Source: Brevibacterium sp. JSBI002
Lineage (GTDB): Bacteria; Actinomycetota; Actinomycetes; Actinomycetales; Brevibacteriaceae
Direction of reading: 5' to 3'
Assembly: GCF_026013965.1 (NCBI RefSeq)
Contig: NZ_CP110341.1
Coordinates: forward strand, 2,108,001-2,172,000
Length of the DNA: 64,000 nucleotides
Each line of letters begins with the position of its first letter. Position 1 is the stretch's first letter. Under the pieces are notes generated by a model. It had not been told where the DNA came from. It made no database searches and saw only the letters and a program-made list of their open reading frames with translations. A program made the translations under genes and the position numbers. This document shows, piece after piece, positions 63,189 to 64,000 of the stretch.

Positions 63189-63944
63189 TCAGTCGGTCAC
63201 GGGCACCGAGGGCACGGAGACATCGATCTCGGTGCGTCCCTCGGCGGCCAACTGGGCGGCGGTGCGCACTTTGAGGCTGGAGTCCGAGGAATCGCCGAAG
63301 ACGACCGTGGCCTTCTGCTTTCCGGTGTCGAGCCGTCCCTTCAGGCTCATGGCGTCTTTGGCCTCGATCGTCACCAGCTGACGCCTGAGCTCCGGTCGCA
63401 GTTCGCCCATGAAGCGGATGACCGCGGAGACGGTCTCTCTGTCCGGCTGGTGTCCGCCGCCGCTGAGCACAGTGAGCTTCTTCGGTGCTGTGTCGACAGT
63501 GCCGAGGTCGACGGCTTCGGAGTCGTAGAGGCGATAGCCGGATTCGCCTCTGATGGCGATGACGGGCGTGCGGTCGGTGATCTCGATCTTCAGTGCTCGG
63601 GGGCCCGCGTAGTGGACTGAGGCCGCTTCGGTCTTCGGGAATTCCTTCAGCACGGCGTCCTCGACGCTGCCGGGGCGCACCTGAGGCAGCGGTCGGCCAC
63701 CCTGGTCGTCTAGCACGAAATCGCTGACCTTGTCGGTGTCGAGCAGTCGACTGCCGCTCACCTGCACCTTCTGCAGGGACAGCAGGGGTGAGAACCAACC
63801 GACGGCAACGAGGGCGATGAGGGCGGCCACGATGCCGATGGCGATGAGGCGTCGACGCCAGGTCCTGAGGCGGCGGGCCCGGATGACTCCGGTGAGGTCC
63901 GCGGTGGAGTTGTCACCGGTCCGGGCCGGGGGAAGCGGCACCAT
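63189..63944 (-). CDS. ftsQ: Cell division protein FtsQ
   Basis: This is a 251-residue bitopic membrane protein. One membrane helix (about 32-50, RRRLIAIGIVAALIALVAVGWF) precedes a POTRA domain (LSLQKVQVSGSRLLDTDKV) and the FtsQ domain (KTEAASVHYAGPRALKIEITDRTPVIAI). It links early and late divisome proteins. It lies 5 nt after murC and 270 nt before ftsZ. Confidence 0.93.
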   Translation of the reverse strand: MVPLPPARTGDNSTADLTGVIRARRLRTWRRRLIAIGIVAALIALVAVGWFSPLLSLQKVQVSGSRLLDTDKVSDFVLDDQGGRPLPQVRPGSVEDAVLKEFPKTEAASVHYAGPRALKIEITDRTPVIAIRGESGYRLYDSEAVDLGTVDTAPKKLTVLSGGGHQPDRETVSAVIRFMGELRPELRRQLVTIEAKDAMSLKGRLDTGKQKATVVFGDSSDSSLKVRTAAQLAAEGRTEIDVSVPSVPVTD

Positions 63945-63949
63945 GGGCG

Positions 63950-64000
63950 TCAGCCCTCCAGCGCGCTCAGCAGCTCGGGCCCGAGGATGGTCACGTCACC
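63950..64000 (-). CDS. murC: UDP-N-acetylmuramate-L-alanine ligase, C-terminal end (partial)
   Basis: Only 16 codons are visible (GDVTILGPELLSALEG, then stop). GAGDVT-x-x-GP is the usual MurC ending and murC-ftsQ-ftsZ is the usual actinobacterial order. It adds the first amino acid to UDP-MurNAc. The rest lies beyond the window. Confidence 0.75.
   Translation of the reverse strand, partial: GDVTILGPELLSALEG

Overview
The window is high-GC DNA from an actinobacterium. Wag31/DivIVA, SepF, SepH, DUF4193, a ferrochelatase with C-terminal cysteines, CydDC and a mycothiol-type arsenate transferase all point to Actinomycetota. A Brevibacterium-like member of the Micrococcales is my best guess, but that is an inference from gene content and not a database match.

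Region 1 (1 to about 16.7 kb) is a metal and metalloid resistance island. It opens with a copper block: the end of a CopA-type ATPase, a YHS protein, a YdhK-type lipoprotein behind a CsoR-type operator, a CopB-type ATPase with a His-rich N-terminus, CsoR, and a CueP-like lipoprotein. An arsenic block follows: Acr3, an ArsR-ArsC fusion, ArsC, ArsO, a DUF2180 protein and an ArsC1-type transferase. A minus-strand cadmium/lead-type block comes next (thioredoxin-fold protein, SPC-motif P-type ATPase with a frameshift, CmtR). The last block is two flavoprotein oxygenases and an MFS exporter, divergent from a second ArsR. Four sites of the form TTGA-N6-TCGAT lie in front of the arsenic genes and look like one shared ArsR operator.

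Region 2 (16.7 to 20.1 kb) is a small accessory stretch. It holds a zinc-ribbon protein of unknown function, an Abi-family protein whose C-terminus resembles an MbcA/ParS-type antitoxin, and a fragment that looks like a GlcG/HbpS heme-binding protein. No transposase, integrase, tRNA or CRISPR array is visible.

Region 3 (20.1 to 64 kb) is core chromosome. Aconitase comes first. The order TRAM methyltransferase, APC permease, two TrkA proteins, OB-fold protein, DUF3710, dut, DUF3093, DUF4193 follows the Mycobacterium tuberculosis Rv2689c-Rv2699c order. Then come hemH/cpfC, sepH, cydAB with a fused cydDC next to a BlaI/M56 pair, topoisomerase subunit B, an amidase, sigA, DUF4192, a HelD-like helicase, nrdR, hisD, dnaE, rluD and lspA. 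The window ends with the division cluster wag31, yggT, sepF, pgeF, ftsZ, ftsQ and the last codons of murC.

Four otherwise well-conserved genes (P-type ATPase, APC permease, second trkA, pgeF) each carry one apparent single-base deletion in a short G/C run. This pattern suggests assembly or sequencing errors more than four real pseudogenes. A perfect 62-nt palindrome occurs twice, each time directly after a stop codon between convergent genes.
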